Of a stretch of 12,097 nucleotides of DNA, positions 1 to 7,309 are shown piece after piece. The stretch comes from CAYXZR01 sp964470025. GTDB taxonomy: Bacteria > Patescibacteriota > Patescibacteriia > Buchananbacterales > UBA6539. Each line of letters opens with the position of its first letter. Positions within the stretch are counted from its first letter, which is position 1. A model generated the notes under the pieces. That model searched no databases, had not been told where the DNA came from, and saw only the letters and a list, made by a program, of their open reading frames with translations. The stretch is from NCBI GenBank assembly GCA_964470025.1, contig CAYXZR010000026.1:1-12097 (forward strand), read 5' to 3'. The position numbers were made by a program, and so were the translations under genes.

Positions 1-1074
1 AGTTCGAGCCCAGATTAATTCATACAGTTTTTTCTCATCACTATTTTTACCAGCCGATTTTACTGACATTTGTGATGGTCTGATTGCTTCATGAGCCTCG
101 TGAGCATTTTTACTCTTACCTTTAAAGTTCTTTGCTTCAAAATACTTATCTCCGTACTGACTGAGTACGATAGATTTAATGTCAGCTTGTGCTTGTGCAG
201 AAAGCGTAACACTATCGGTACGCATGTAGGTAATATGACCAGCTTCATATAAAGATTGTGCAAGCCGCATAGTTCTACTTGGAGCAAAGCCAAGTCGAGT
301 GGAGGCTGTTTGTTGTAATGTTGAAGTAATAAATGGTGGCCGTGCTTTTCGAGAAGTGTTTGTCTCCTTGATCTCAGTGACTGACCAGGTATCTTTTTGT
401 GCTGCAGCTACAATTGCATCAGCCTCTTCTTGTGTTTTAGGCTCAATACTACAAACAAAAGGAATACCAGGTGCATTTGCAGATTTAAGAGAAGCTTCAA
501 TAACCCAGTAGCTTTCTGGAACAAACTTCTTAATCTCTTTTTCACGCTCAACAAGAATCCGTAGAGCAGGAGACTGTACACGCCCAGCAGAAAGACCATA
601 TCGCACCTTTTTCCAGATGAGACCACTTAGGTCATATCCAAATAGACGATCAAGTACACGACGAGCTTCCTGGGCTTCTTTGAGCGACATGTTAATTTGA
701 CGAGGATTAGTGACTGCTTTTTCTACAGCACCTTTGGTAATTTCATGAAACACTGCGCGCTTTGGTTTTTTGAGGCTACATGCTTCAGCAATGTGCCATG
801 CGATTGCTTCTCCTTCTCGGTCAGGGTCAGTTGCAAGTATTACATCACTAGCTTTTTTAACACGAGCGCATAAGTCTTTTACAACTTTTTCTTTGCCAGG
901 TGATACTTCATAGTGAGGGATAAAGCCTGCTTCAACGTCAATTGCATTTTTATTGCTCTTTGGGAGATCTCTGATATGACCAACACTAGCCACTACGTCA
1001 TAGTGGTTATCGAGGTATTTTGAAATTGTTTTTGCTTTTGCAGGTGACTCTACGATCACGAGAGGTTTAGACAT
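1..1074 (-). CDS. topA: DNA topoisomerase I (type IA), N-terminal part, runs off left edge
   Basis: This gene encodes the type IA topoisomerase that relaxes negative supercoils by cutting one strand through a 5'-phosphotyrosine. Only the first 358 codons are inside the window; family members usually have 700-900 residues. It begins with a Toprim domain: VIVESPAKAK gives the acidic Glu9, and DPDREGE at 83-89 gives the metal-binding Asp83 and Asp85. GLSAGRVQSPAL at 160-171 is the conserved strand-binding segment. ITYMRTDS at 281-288 places the catalytic tyrosine at Tyr283. The ATG at 1074 is chosen because MSKPLVIVESP matches the family start; no clear Shine-Dalgarno precedes it. It lies 16 nt after the folC stop and is probably cotranscribed with dprA and folC. 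Zinc-finger or basic C-terminal repeats, if present, lie outside the window. Confidence 0.97.
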   Translation of the reverse strand, partial: MSKPLVIVESPAKAKTISKYLDNHYDVVASVGHIRDLPKSNKNAIDVEAGFIPHYEVSPGKEKVVKDLCARVKKASDVILATDPDREGEAIAWHIAEACSLKKPKRAVFHEITKGAVEKAVTNPRQINMSLKEAQEARRVLDRLFGYDLSGLIWKKVRYGLSAGRVQSPALRILVEREKEIKKFVPESYWVIEASLKSANAPGIPFVCSIEPKTQEEADAIVAAAQKDTWSVTEIKETNTSRKARPPFITSTLQQTASTRLGFAPSRTMRLAQSLYEAGHITYMRTDSVTLSAQAQADIKSIVLSQYGDKYFEAKNFKGKSKNAHEAHEAIRPSQMSVKSAGKNSDEKKLYELIWART

Positions 1075-1090
1075 ATGTTCTGTAGTATAG

Positions 1091-2347
1091 TTAGCTTTTG
1101 CGTTCTTGTAAAATTATTTGTTCACTGCGCCAGTGAGTTCGGAGTAATCCCGCTAAATAAAGCGAGCCAGTAATCACAATACAGTCATCAGCACCTGCAG
1201 TCGCAAGCGCAGCGTTTAATGCATCGAAAGGATTACTATATATAGAATGTTTTTCTAGGGCAAGGTCGAGCTGTGTGGCTAGCGTTTTAGCTGGCATACT
1301 CTTGCGGTGATGCGGTGTAGCCGTGATGTATATATACTCAGAAAGCCCAGAAATAGTATTAAATAGTGTATGTGCGTCTTTGGATGCAGTGCAGCCAACA
1401 ATCAAGTAGAGCTTGTTATAACCTACCTTGGTGAGGCTGTCAAGCGTGGCCTGAATTTTTGCTTGATTGTGCGCTCCATCAATAATGATACGTGGATGTT
1501 GTGCAATTGTTTCAAATCGACATGGCAGAGCGGCAGTTTCAAGTGCAGTAGCGACATGAGTATCGGCCTGCAAAAGCTCACACGTACGACGAACAACAGC
1601 ATTATTTTGTTGAATATATATTGGCAGTGAGTCGTGCAATTCAGTTGGCACTTCAGTGTATGTTACGCTCGCTTGGTCACATGCTTTTTGCAATTCATCT
1701 ACTACTTCTTCAGGATGAGAATCAATAGTGAGAAAGTGTGTGCCAGGTTTTATAATACCAGCCTTGTGCCATGCAATCTCTCGAAGTGTATCACCCAAAA
1801 GCTCTTGATGGTCAAAAGCAATTGAGGAAATAATCGTTACTTTTGGAGTTGGAATAATATTGGTAGCATCATGTCGGCCACCAACACCAGTTTCAATAAT
1901 TGCATACTCGACACCTTGCTCTTGAAAATATAAAAGTGCTAGCGCCAGATACATTTCATTCCAAAGCGGACGACCAATGTCTGAATTACTCATTGCTTCT
2001 ATAGTTGGCTTTATTTTCTCAACTAGTCGAGCAAAGTCATCGGCGGCAATATACAAATCATCAACCGCGATTTTTTCAATCGGTGTTGTTGTATATGGCG
2101 AACAAAAAAGCCCAGTGCGCTTTCCTGCCAAATGCAGCGCAGTATGTATTTTTTTTGCAATACTACCTTTACCGCTTGTGCCAGCAATATGTATAAACTG
2201 AAATCCATTCTGGGGATTACCTAGGCGCGAAAAAAATTCTCTACATCGCTCTAAGCGCTGCGTAGTGTCATGAATTCCTGGAGGAGAATTTCTTTGAGCA
2301 ACAGTCTCTAGATAGTTAGCTGCTTGTTTATATGCAGGTATGTCCAT
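1091..2347 (-). CDS. folC: Bifunctional folylpolyglutamate synthase / dihydrofolate synthase
   Basis: FolC is a cytosolic Mur-ligase-family enzyme that ligates glutamate to dihydropteroate or to folates using ATP. The protein has 418 residues, normal for the family. Visible motifs are the P-loop GTSGKGS at 56-62, ETGVGGRHDATN at 152-163, the DHQELLGDT..IAWHKAGIIKPG segment near 179-202 that includes the carbamylated-lysine region, CRFE at 276-279 and DGAHN at 290-294, which opens the C-terminal Rossmann-like domain. I chose the ATG at 2347 because it overlaps the dprA stop as TAATG, a typical coupled start; an in-frame TTG at 2362 would add five residues. There is no Shine-Dalgarno, which fits translational coupling. 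Other Mur-ligase relatives are less likely because the CRFE and HQELLGDT signatures are FolC-like. Confidence 0.93.
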   Translation of the reverse strand: MDIPAYKQAANYLETVAQRNSPPGIHDTTQRLERCREFFSRLGNPQNGFQFIHIAGTSGKGSIAKKIHTALHLAGKRTGLFCSPYTTTPIEKIAVDDLYIAADDFARLVEKIKPTIEAMSNSDIGRPLWNEMYLALALLYFQEQGVEYAIIETGVGGRHDATNIIPTPKVTIISSIAFDHQELLGDTLREIAWHKAGIIKPGTHFLTIDSHPEEVVDELQKACDQASVTYTEVPTELHDSLPIYIQQNNAVVRRTCELLQADTHVATALETAALPCRFETIAQHPRIIIDGAHNQAKIQATLDSLTKVGYNKLYLIVGCTASKDAHTLFNTISGLSEYIYITATPHHRKSMPAKTLATQLDLALEKHSIYSNPFDALNAALATAGADDCIVITGSLYLAGLLRTHWRSEQIILQERKS

Positions 2348-3444
2348 TAAAAGTTTTGACAATATGTTTGATTATCAGTTAAGCGAATATATCCATCAAG
2401 CTCTAAGATGCTTAGCTCGGAGTGGACGACGCTGATATCAAGTGTAGAGATACGGGCAATTTTGTCAATATGAAGCGGGCCATTCACAAGGGTGCCAAGT
2501 AGTGTTTTTTGCACATCAGTCAGTGCTTCAAGAGACTTTGAGTCTACGGTAGCTGTGATATTGTAGTGAGATAATAGATCGTTAGCCGAAGTAATAGGAT
2601 GGGCTCCTTCATAGAGGAGGTGGTTGATGCCACTTGAAAGCGGGGAAAAGATTGAGCCTGGAACTACAAATACATCTCGATTGGCTTCAAGCGCGTAGCG
2701 AGCCGTTATGAGTGAACCTGATTTGCTAGATGCTTCTATTAATAGAGTAGCTTTACTTATGCCAGCTAGCAGGCGATTCCGACGGGGAAAATGTGCTGGA
2801 TAGGCTGGTGTGCCAGGGAAAAACTCAGAAATAATAGCTCCACCATGCTCTATTATAGAGTGAGCAAGTCCTATATTGCTTCTAGGGCTAATAGTATCTA
2901 TGCCAGATCCAAGAAAAGCTATAGTTGGTTTGCCTTGAGATGTCGCACAACGATGTGCGAGCGTATCGATACCAAGCGCAAGCCCAGATATGATAGTCAT
3001 ACCAGCTGAAACAAGCTCAGGTACAATATGCGCAGTGACATTTTTGCCATATGAACTATGAGCACGGCTGCCAACCACGGTGACACATGTAGCAGTGCAG
3101 CTTTTGAGACTACCAAAAAAGTAGAGCACCGGAGGTGGATCAGCCAACTGTTTGAGAAGTGGTGGGTACTCTGGGTCCTTATGCAAAACTACAGAAATAT
3201 TTTTTTGTAGAACGTATTGATAGCGCTGCTCTACAAACTTTGGCGAACTATGTTTCTTAAGTATATCGCAGAGACGATCTGAAACTCCAAGTTGCTTAAG
3301 CTCAGTATATTTCATAGAGCATACATTTTTTGCTGAGCCACATTTTGACAGTAATTCAAAAAAAATCTTTGGGCCAACATGTGGTACTTGCGAAAGCCAA
3401 ATCCAGTACGCTTGCTCGGGCAGGGAAGATGATATAAAAGTCAT
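2347..3444 (-). CDS. dprA: DNA-processing protein DprA/Smf
   Basis: DprA binds incoming single-stranded DNA during natural transformation and loads RecA on it. From the ATG at 3444 the protein has 365 residues. It shows an N-terminal helix-hairpin-helix/SAM-like part (SQVPHVGPKIFFELL), then the extended Rossmann fold with VVGSR at 123-127, SGLALGID at 153-160, FPRRNRLLAG at 219-228 and SGSLIT at 242-247. A C-terminal winged-helix region starts at about 300 (LTDVQKTLLGTL onward). An alternative in-frame TTG at 3483 would add 13 poorly conserved residues; the ATG is preferred, and no Shine-Dalgarno supports either start. The gene is followed directly by folC and topA. A weak minus-strand promoter could be TTGATA (3490-3485), 17 nt, AACAAT (3467-3462). 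DprA suggests competence, but no other competence gene is in the window. Confidence 0.95.
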   Translation of the reverse strand: MTFISSSLPEQAYWIWLSQVPHVGPKIFFELLSKCGSAKNVCSMKYTELKQLGVSDRLCDILKKHSSPKFVEQRYQYVLQKNISVVLHKDPEYPPLLKQLADPPPVLYFFGSLKSCTATCVTVVGSRAHSSYGKNVTAHIVPELVSAGMTIISGLALGIDTLAHRCATSQGKPTIAFLGSGIDTISPRSNIGLAHSIIEHGGAIISEFFPGTPAYPAHFPRRNRLLAGISKATLLIEASSKSGSLITARYALEANRDVFVVPGSIFSPLSSGINHLLYEGAHPITSANDLLSHYNITATVDSKSLEALTDVQKTLLGTLVNGPLHIDKIARISTLDISVVHSELSILELDGYIRLTDNQTYCQNF

Positions 3445-3448
3445 ATGC

Positions 3449-3477
3449 TTGACATTAGGGTATTGTTCTGATAAGGT
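3449..3477 (+). promoter_or_regulatory. Candidate plus-strand promoter inside/upstream of the dprA start
   Basis: A perfect -35 TTGACA (3449-3454) is followed after 17 nt by TAAGGT (3472-3477), which keeps the first two and last bases of TATAAT. Transcription would start near 3484, immediately before the inverted repeats at 3489-3579. It runs antisense to the dprA start. The -10 box is weak, so this is an inference from spacing and context. Confidence 0.35.
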
Positions 3478-3483
3478 AATCAA

Positions 3484-3582
3484 CTATCAAAATCTTCAAG
3501 CCCCTGCTGTAGCAGATCTGTTATGAAAATTAGCCCTCCTATATTTTCATGCACTGCACAGTAGGAGTCTGAAGATTTTTTT
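3484..3582 (+). ncRNA. Candidate small structured RNA (about 100 nt) between dprA and pth
   Basis: The stretch is packed with inverted repeats. An outer 10-bp stem pairs AAAATCTTCA (3489-3498) with TGAAGATTTT (3570-3579). Inside lie CTGCT/AGCAG (3504-3508/3511-3515), ATGAAAAT/ATTTTCAT (3523-3530/3543-3550) with a C-rich 12-nt loop, and ACTG/CAGT (3553-3556/3559-3562). On the plus strand the closing stem runs into seven T's (3576-3582), as in an intrinsic terminator, and a TTGACA-17-TAAGGT promoter sits just upstream. Closing stem, central open region and terminal hairpin recall a 6S-like layout, but it is far shorter than known 6S RNAs, so no family is assigned. Read from the minus strand it could instead be a dprA leader, with CTCCTA/TAGGAG (3536-3541/3562-3567) as an alternative pairing. 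Confidence 0.4.
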
Positions 3583-3590
3583 GTATATAA

Positions 3591-3621
3591 AAAGCGCGAG
3601 TCATTACTGACATCGCGCTTT
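3591..3621 (-). terminator. Intrinsic terminator of the LCP-der-pth operon
   Basis: The hairpin pairs AAAGCGCGA (3591-3599) with TCGCGCTTT (3613-3621). On the minus strand the inner part continues as GTCA-GTAA-TGAC with one bulged T, giving about 13 bp with a GTAA tetraloop, followed by TTTTTATA. It lies 16 nt past the pth stop. The plus-strand side has only three T's, so termination is mainly for the minus strand. Confidence 0.85.
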
Positions 3622-3637
3622 GTTGATTGTAGTGTAG

Positions 3638-4219
3638 TTATCCTAGAGCGTTGAAGCGGTTCATCGCCGCATCTTTTCCTTCGGTAAGCGCTGCTTCTAG
3701 AGCATCGCAGGTTTTTGCAATCATTTCTTGTACTGCAACTGTAGCTGAGTTAGGAATTTTTTGCAAGACATAGTCTTCAGCTGGAATTTTTTCTCGAAGT
3801 TCTGTAGAAACGCCTAATCGAAATCGTAAAAACTCTTTGGTGCCCAGATGTTTGATAATTGAGCTTACACCATTGTGACCACCTGCAGAAGAATCATGTG
3901 ATAGTCTGATAGTTCCTAGATCAAGATCAAGCTCATCGTGAATCACCCAAATATCTTCTGTAGCAATGTCGTAGTATCGAGCAATCGCACCCACAGACTC
4001 ACCTGAAAGATTCATATATGTCTGCGGCTTGGCCATTAAGATTTTTTCATTGTGCCATCGTGCTTCAAGTATCTCAGCTTTTAGCTTGCTACTCATGGTA
4101 CATCCGCTACAAAATGCAGCATTGTCTGAAGTAAGTTTATTAATAACTAAAAATCCTAAATTGTGCCACGTGTATTCGTATTCTTTGCCTGGGTTTCCTA
4201 GGCCAACAAATAACTTCAT
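3638..4219 (-). CDS. pth: Peptidyl-tRNA hydrolase
   Basis: Pth hydrolyses the ester bond of peptidyl-tRNAs that drop off ribosomes, recycling tRNA in the cytosol. The 193 residues match the usual length. Key positions are visible: Asn9 in GLGNPG, catalytic His19 in TWHNLGF, Asn70 in YMNLSG, Asp95 in HDELDL and Asn116 in GGHNG. The usual Arg before the catalytic-site His (TRHN) is Trp here. The ATG at 4219 follows the der stop with a single base between, so the two are certainly cotranscribed. The operon's terminator follows at 3591-3621. Pairing with der links it to translation and ribosome quality. Confidence 0.97.
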   Translation of the reverse strand: MKLFVGLGNPGKEYEYTWHNLGFLVINKLTSDNAAFCSGCTMSSKLKAEILEARWHNEKILMAKPQTYMNLSGESVGAIARYYDIATEDIWVIHDELDLDLGTIRLSHDSSAGGHNGVSSIIKHLGTKEFLRFRLGVSTELREKIPAEDYVLQKIPNSATVAVQEMIAKTCDALEAALTEGKDAAMNRFNALG

Positions 4220-4220
4220 A

Positions 4221-5684
4221 TTACTTCTTCAAGATTTTTACGCTTACTTTAATTGGCACTCCTTCAAATCCATATGCTTCTCGTAACTGATTCTCAATAT
4301 AGCGGATATATGAGAAGTGTAGGGATTCACCTTTGGCAAGTGTAGCAGTAAATTCAGGTGGGTTTGAACTTGTTTGGTTGAAGCTCACAATTCGTGGCCG
4401 CTCATGTCCGCCACCTTTTACTGGTTTTTTAAACGCTACCATTTTCTTGAGTAAATTGTTTAAGCCAGTTTGATCAATGGTAATAGTTCGTTGCTGCCAC
4501 ACATGCACTACTTGATCCAAGATAGTGCCAACGTTTTTTGTCGTTAACGCTGAGGTGAAAAGTATTGGAGCAAATTTCATCCAAGGAAACATTCGTTGAT
4601 AGTAGCTTCGTACTTCATTGTCAGTCATGTTGGTTTTTTCTTTCAGTAGATCCCACTTATTAGCAATAATAATCACACCAGCCTGCTGCTCCTTGAGTAG
4701 TCCTGCAAGGTGGAGATCTTGAGTTGCCAACGGTTTGTCTACTTCAGTAACGAAAAGCACCACATCAGAATGCTTAATTGCTTCAACTGCTTTACGGGTA
4801 GACACTTTTTCAAGTCCACGTTTGATCATTGACTTACGGCGCACACCAGCAGTATCAACTAAGGTAATAGGAAATCCTTTGTGCTCAAAGTTTGTGTCTT
4901 GTGGCTCACGAGTGGTGTGGGCAATAGGCGACACAATCACTCGTTCTTCACCTAAGATTGCATTGATCAGTGATGATTTACCGACATTTGGTTTACCAAG
5001 TACAGTCACTCGGATCGGTCGGATAGGAGCATCAAACGTTACTTCTTCTACAAGCAGCGCTTCGTCTTTAGCAGCTTCAGCTTCTTCTTTGGTTTGACGT
5101 GGTGGCTCTGGTAAATCCTCAACCATCATGTCTAGAAAATCTCCGACACCGCTACCGTTACCAGCAGAAACAGGAATTGGATCACCAAGTCCTAGTGCAT
5201 AAAAATCAGCAATTGATTTTCGTACACGCTCATTATCAACCTTGTTAACTACCAGAGATACTTTTTTGTTTTTAAGTTTTTTGATCGCTAGTGCAAGCTC
5301 TTTATCTTCTGGCATCACACCTGATTTGCCATCAACAACGAAAATAATTTCTGTAGCTTTTTCTAGTGCACGTTTAGTTTGTTGTAAAATTGCTTCATCG
5401 ATGTACGCGCTTTCAGTATCTTCAGTTCGCTTTACTGCAAACGTAGGATCAACAATAGATCGAATACTGTTTTGCAACACATCAATATTAACACCACCAG
5501 TATCAATAAGTTGAAACTGTTTTCCGCGCCATTCAACTGGTGCTAAGTTATAATCACGAGTTGTCCCAGGAATACTTGAGACAAGTGCTTTAGTGGTTTC
5601 AGTAAGTCGGTTAAATAATGCTGATTTTCCAACATTAATTCTTCCGAGCAATACTACAATTGGTTGAGTTGTTGAGGTGTTCAT
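4221..5684 (-). CDS. der: Ribosome-assembly GTPase Der (EngA), two G domains
   Basis: Der is an essential GTPase that helps mature the 50S subunit. The 487-residue protein has two tandem G domains and a KH-like C-terminal domain. Domain 1 shows G1 GRINVGKS (14-21), PGTTRDY (39-45), DTGG (61-64) and NKVD (147-150), with an insertion of roughly 20 residues after DTGG. Domain 2 shows G1 GKPNVGKS (230-237), HTTREPQD (256-263), DTAG (277-280) and NKWD (342-345). The KH-like part covers about 405-487 and includes ERPRIVSFNQT. A charged linker rich in Glu/Ala (about 196-215) joins the G domains. Two consensus departures are GRINVGKS for GRPNVGKS and HTTRE for GTTRD. The ATG overlaps the upstream LCP stop by 4 nt (ATGA), and pth follows after one base. 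Confidence 0.97.
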   Translation of the reverse strand: MNTSTTQPIVVLLGRINVGKSALFNRLTETTKALVSSIPGTTRDYNLAPVEWRGKQFQLIDTGGVNIDVLQNSIRSIVDPTFAVKRTEDTESAYIDEAILQQTKRALEKATEIIFVVDGKSGVMPEDKELALAIKKLKNKKVSLVVNKVDNERVRKSIADFYALGLGDPIPVSAGNGSGVGDFLDMMVEDLPEPPRQTKEEAEAAKDEALLVEEVTFDAPIRPIRVTVLGKPNVGKSSLINAILGEERVIVSPIAHTTREPQDTNFEHKGFPITLVDTAGVRRKSMIKRGLEKVSTRKAVEAIKHSDVVLFVTEVDKPLATQDLHLAGLLKEQQAGVIIIANKWDLLKEKTNMTDNEVRSYYQRMFPWMKFAPILFTSALTTKNVGTILDQVVHVWQQRTITIDQTGLNNLLKKMVAFKKPVKGGGHERPRIVSFNQTSSNPPEFTATLAKGESLHFSYIRYIENQLREAYGFEGVPIKVSVKILKK

Positions 5685-7105
5685 AGTGAGAGATCTTCGC
5701 CCAAGACAATGACAATATCAGGATTTCCTGAGACAGCAGGCGTGGTAGTAGAGGTTACCCATTCAGGTAATGATTCAGCTTGCGAAATTTCTAAATAGTT
5801 AGCAATATCTTGTGCAATAGTTGCACCGTGGTCAGTTTGATTTGATAAATACAATACACTTTTTACATAGTCTTGTGTCGGAGCATTACTTGTAGTAACT
5901 ACTTCATATCCTTGGTTTTCGAGTCGTCGAGAAATAGTGCTTGCAAGTCCATTGATTCGAGTTCCATTTAATACTGCAACTCTCTGTGGTGTTCGAGCTT
6001 CAAGTGCTGCTTTATCAAAGATATGTTCTGCTACGTATTGTAAGTCACTGAAATCACCAGCATTTGGCAGAAGTACAAATGCGCCAGTATCAAGGATTCG
6101 ACTATATAGCGGACCGTTTGGTGAGTCATCAAATACGGTATGACCAATTGTTGATTGATCAATATCTTTTGAAAGTTGAAACATGCGAATCACTTCCCAG
6201 ATTTCAAAATCAGTTTCTACATGGTTACCCAATGTTGAAAATAAATTATTTACACGAAGTGGGTTTGCCAAGAAACCAAAGCTCAATGCGCGATTTTTAA
6301 TTCCAAGTAATACATTTTGTTGTCGCTCAGATCGTGCAAAGTCAGATCCTTCGCCGTTGAGACCTTGTCGTGAGCGTACAAACTTAAGCGCAAGCGAGCC
6401 ATCCATTTCTTGCTCCCCAGCTTCTACATAAAGATGCTCATAGCGAAGCGAAGTTGTCGCAGTTTCCATCCCTTTTACTGGGTAGCGAGGATCATCAAGT
6501 GTATTTTCAACATGCACGGTGATTCCACCCATGTCATCAACGAGTTGCACAAATCCGTCAAAGTCAATTCGTACGTAGTAATGAATATCAAGGCCAAGTA
6601 CATCACTAACTACTTCGCGTGCAAGATCAGCGCCACTGCCATCTTCGTATACTTCACCATAAGCATATGCATGATTAATTTTTCGATTGCCATATCCTGG
6701 AATTGAAACAAGTAAGTCTCGTGGAAGTGAGATAAGCGCGGCTTCTTCTTTCTCGACATCATAACTTGCCATCATGATGGTGTCGGTAAGTAGGGGACCA
6801 TCATGATCACCACCACCAATACCGAGAAGCAAGATATTAATTCGTCCATCTTCTTCTCCACGAAGTTGCTTGTCGTCACTAGAGATGAGATTTTGCACCT
6901 GACCCCATAGTCCGACACGAGCAAACGTTCGTGAAAGGCTTTCACCAGAGGTAATTACGCCAATACTAAAAACAACCCCAAGCAACAGCAGTCCCACCAA
7001 AACATATGTGGCAATTTTCCCAAATGGTGAGAACTTTTTCCGGGGCTGTTTGATCACTTTATCCTTCTCATCGAGAAAGTCTACTTCCGGACGCTTTTGT
7101 TCCAT
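5681..7105 (-). CDS. LytR-CpsA-Psr (LCP) family protein with C-terminal LytR_C domain
   Basis: LCP enzymes transfer undecaprenyl-linked glycopolymers onto peptidoglycan or other surface acceptors outside the membrane. The 474-residue protein has a basic cytoplasmic N-terminus (1-30), one membrane segment (31-53) and an extracytoplasmic LCP domain at about 88-285. Its motifs are RINILLLGIGG, LTDTIM (Asp108), SLPRD (126-130), NRKINHAY (140-147), VRSRQG (243-248) and DFARSERQQ (255-263); the Arg and Asp residues bind pyrophosphate and metal in the family. A LytR_C domain follows at about 374-470 (RVAVLNGTRINGLAS). The ATG at 7105 has no clear Shine-Dalgarno. It is the first gene of the operon with der and pth. 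The particular polymer substrate cannot be told. Confidence 0.92.
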   Translation of the reverse strand: MEQKRPEVDFLDEKDKVIKQPRKKFSPFGKIATYVLVGLLLLGVVFSIGVITSGESLSRTFARVGLWGQVQNLISSDDKQLRGEEDGRINILLLGIGGGDHDGPLLTDTIMMASYDVEKEEAALISLPRDLLVSIPGYGNRKINHAYAYGEVYEDGSGADLAREVVSDVLGLDIHYYVRIDFDGFVQLVDDMGGITVHVENTLDDPRYPVKGMETATTSLRYEHLYVEAGEQEMDGSLALKFVRSRQGLNGEGSDFARSERQQNVLLGIKNRALSFGFLANPLRVNNLFSTLGNHVETDFEIWEVIRMFQLSKDIDQSTIGHTVFDDSPNGPLYSRILDTGAFVLLPNAGDFSDLQYVAEHIFDKAALEARTPQRVAVLNGTRINGLASTISRRLENQGYEVVTTSNAPTQDYVKSVLYLSNQTDHGATIAQDIANYLEISQAESLPEWVTSTTTPAVSGNPDIVIVLGEDLSL

Positions 7106-7139
7106 TATATAGTTGAAATATATCTATTAAACTACAATA

Positions 7140-7168
7140 TTTTTACCACAAAATACACTTTATTGCAA
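7140..7168 (-). promoter_or_regulatory. Candidate promoter of the LCP-der-pth operon
   Basis: On the minus strand TTGCAA (7168-7163) lies 17 nt before TAAAAA (7145-7140), with TGG directly ahead of the -10 as in extended -10 promoters. Transcription would start near 7133, about 27 nt ahead of the LCP ATG. The region is AT-rich and other -10-like sequences occur, so the choice is tentative. Confidence 0.35.
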
Positions 7169-7194
7169 TCATCGCCAAAAACCCTGTAATTTCA

Positions 7195-7223
7195 TTGCAT
7201 TGAGGCTCAAGCTGTGGTATAAT
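7195..7223 (+). promoter_or_regulatory. Promoter of the GDPD-lepB-hisS operon
   Basis: A perfect -10 TATAAT (7218-7223) with an extended TGG (7215-7217) lies 17 nt after TTGCAT (7195-7200). Transcription would start near 7230, giving a leader of about 80 nt before the GDPD ATG. The strong extended -10 compensates for a weak -35. Confidence 0.7.
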
Positions 7224-7309
7224 TTGTAGGACTTTAGTGATTTTTTGTCCTATTTAAGTCAAAAATTATCAAACGCATTGCAAGGTGCGACTTACAGTTA
7301 CCAGAGAGT

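Noticed and set aside
3484..3582. tRNA, hammerhead ribozyme, SRP RNA or tetrahydrofolate riboswitch in the dprA-pth gap
   Set aside because: No acceptor/T-loop layout, no hammerhead core (CTGAAGA occurs but without a GAAA partner in place), no SRP GGAA-loop motif, and no match to the folate riboswitch sequence as I know it.
4735..5097. 120-codon antisense open frame inside der
   Set aside because: Ser/Thr-rich shadow of a conserved gene on the other strand.
7228..7260. Hairpin in the GDPD leader (AGGAC/GTCCT or GACTT/AAGTC)
   Set aside because: Only 5-bp stems with large AT-rich loops; too weak to claim a leader regulator.
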